DNA of 64,000 bases from Acanthaster planci (lineage: Eukaryota; Echinodermata; Asteroidea; Valvatida; Acanthasteridae): contig NW_019091536.1 of assembly GCF_001949145.1 (NCBI RefSeq), positions 171,781 to 235,780 on the forward strand. The letters run 5' to 3'. Shown one piece after another: positions 63,181 through 64,000 of this stretch. The notes beneath the pieces were generated by a model that was given only the letters and a program-made list of their open reading frames with translations, was not told the DNA's origin and ran no database searches. Position 1 is the stretch's first letter; the number at the start of each line of letters is the position of its first letter. The translations under genes and the position numbers were made by a program.

Positions 63181-64000
63181 TAACAAATTCAAAAGGCTAT
63201 GTTATTTTATAGACTTATTTGCTATACCTCATGCTATTTAACAACTTTACAATCGCTCAATCGAGAATTTTGGTCAAGTGACCCCGAGTACACAGACTTC
63301 AGGCTGGTGGGCTTATAAAGTCTTGTTGAAAAATACCAAGAACGTCTAATAATCAGAAGGTTCAATAATTATATAGTCCAAAGGATTAATTGGAAACATT
63401 AAATGATCCGGAGCTTGACAGTCCGTATCGATTGTAAGGTTCAATGATTCGGTAATAAAATGTATATGTAAACGTGTAAAGGGAAATAAGGCTCCGACTA
63501 CTAAGCCATGAACCCAAGGTTGTATTGACTTATTCTAAATTTGGGAATATTGAACCTCCGGCAAAATAAAACCTCGGATTATCGAATCTGTATAGACTAT
63601 TGAATCTTCAGTCTATCATATTGCTCGAATTTACAAACCTTATGTTATGTTCAGACTAGTAGCCCCTGACGAAGTAAAATTTGCGTGGTTGGACCATCGC
63701 CTCTTGTAACCAAAGAAACTTCTTGACAATCGAACGGATCCCCTTAAACACCGCACAGGTAAAATCTCCAGTGGTGCGTTGGAGGATATCGAGGGCAACT
63801 CAAGACTTTCGATTCTCATCACGCCATGGTACATTAACTTTCGAATGAAGACATGATCGTTACCATACATATGCAACTCTTAGGCAGAATAGGCGTGATG
63901 TAAGTCTTGAACATGCCTGGTTAAGGTTTCCATCTACAGTTTCCTGATGAAAACATATATAACATTACCCAAATTGGTAACGTCAAAATGTTCCTGCTTT
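63181..64000. other. downstream region, nothing recognised
   Basis: A/T-rich sequence with short open frames only. No domain, repeat or RNA gene was recognised. Confidence 0.6.

Overview
This is a eukaryotic, almost certainly metazoan, window. It is AT-leaning with long introns, clean GT...AG splice sites, and extracellular domain types (MAM, EGF, ShK, a single-pass membrane anchor) that occur together mainly in marine invertebrates. The mix of domain types, the one-domain-per-exon layout and the interspersed tRNA-derived and short inverted-repeat elements would fit an invertebrate deuterostome (amphioxus, hemichordate or echinoderm). I cannot fix the lineage from the sequence alone.

The window holds one gene I can support, on the + strand, from about 6.7 kb to beyond 60.1 kb. 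I could assemble 27 coding exons whose splice phases all agree, giving a predicted 1305-residue type I membrane protein. Its order is: signal peptide, MAM, MAM, eight EGF repeats, two ShK (six-cysteine) domains, eight more EGF repeats, a Ser/Thr/Glu-rich stalk, one transmembrane helix and a 43-residue cytoplasmic tail. The signal peptide is alone on exon 1 and is separated from the rest by a 20.3 kb intron. Exons 2-8 encode the two MAM domains. Exons 9-26 each encode one complete EGF or ShK domain and are all symmetric phase 1-1. Exon 27 encodes stalk, membrane helix, tail and stop. The protein looks like a cell-surface adhesion or scaffold receptor. No enzymatic domain is visible.

Region by region: 1-6.58 kb is upstream DNA in which I see no convincing gene. 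About 6.58-6.87 kb is a candidate promoter and 5' UTR. 6.92-27.23 kb is intron 1, with a tRNA-like element (14.2 kb), a 39-bp minisatellite broken by an assembly gap (16.2-16.7 kb), an inverted-repeat pair (17.45-18.27 kb), a degraded SINE-like stretch (20.8 kb) and a 22-bp palindrome (12.65 kb). 27.2-43.0 kb carries the MAM exons; their introns hold an 825-bp element with 28-bp inverted ends (41.06-41.88 kb) and a 264-bp element with inverted ends and internal repeats (39.8-40.06 kb). 43.8-57.6 kb is the EGF/ShK exon array. 59.45-60.13 kb is the last exon. 60.13 kb to about 63.2 kb is a possible long 3' UTR with several polyadenylation signals. 63.2-64 kb shows nothing I can name.

The main points of interest are the symmetric 2 MAM - 8 EGF - 2 ShK - 8 EGF architecture, an EGF array with Notch-style O-glycosylation consensus sites, a first MAM domain that appears to have lost one whole disulfide, and one GC-AG intron.
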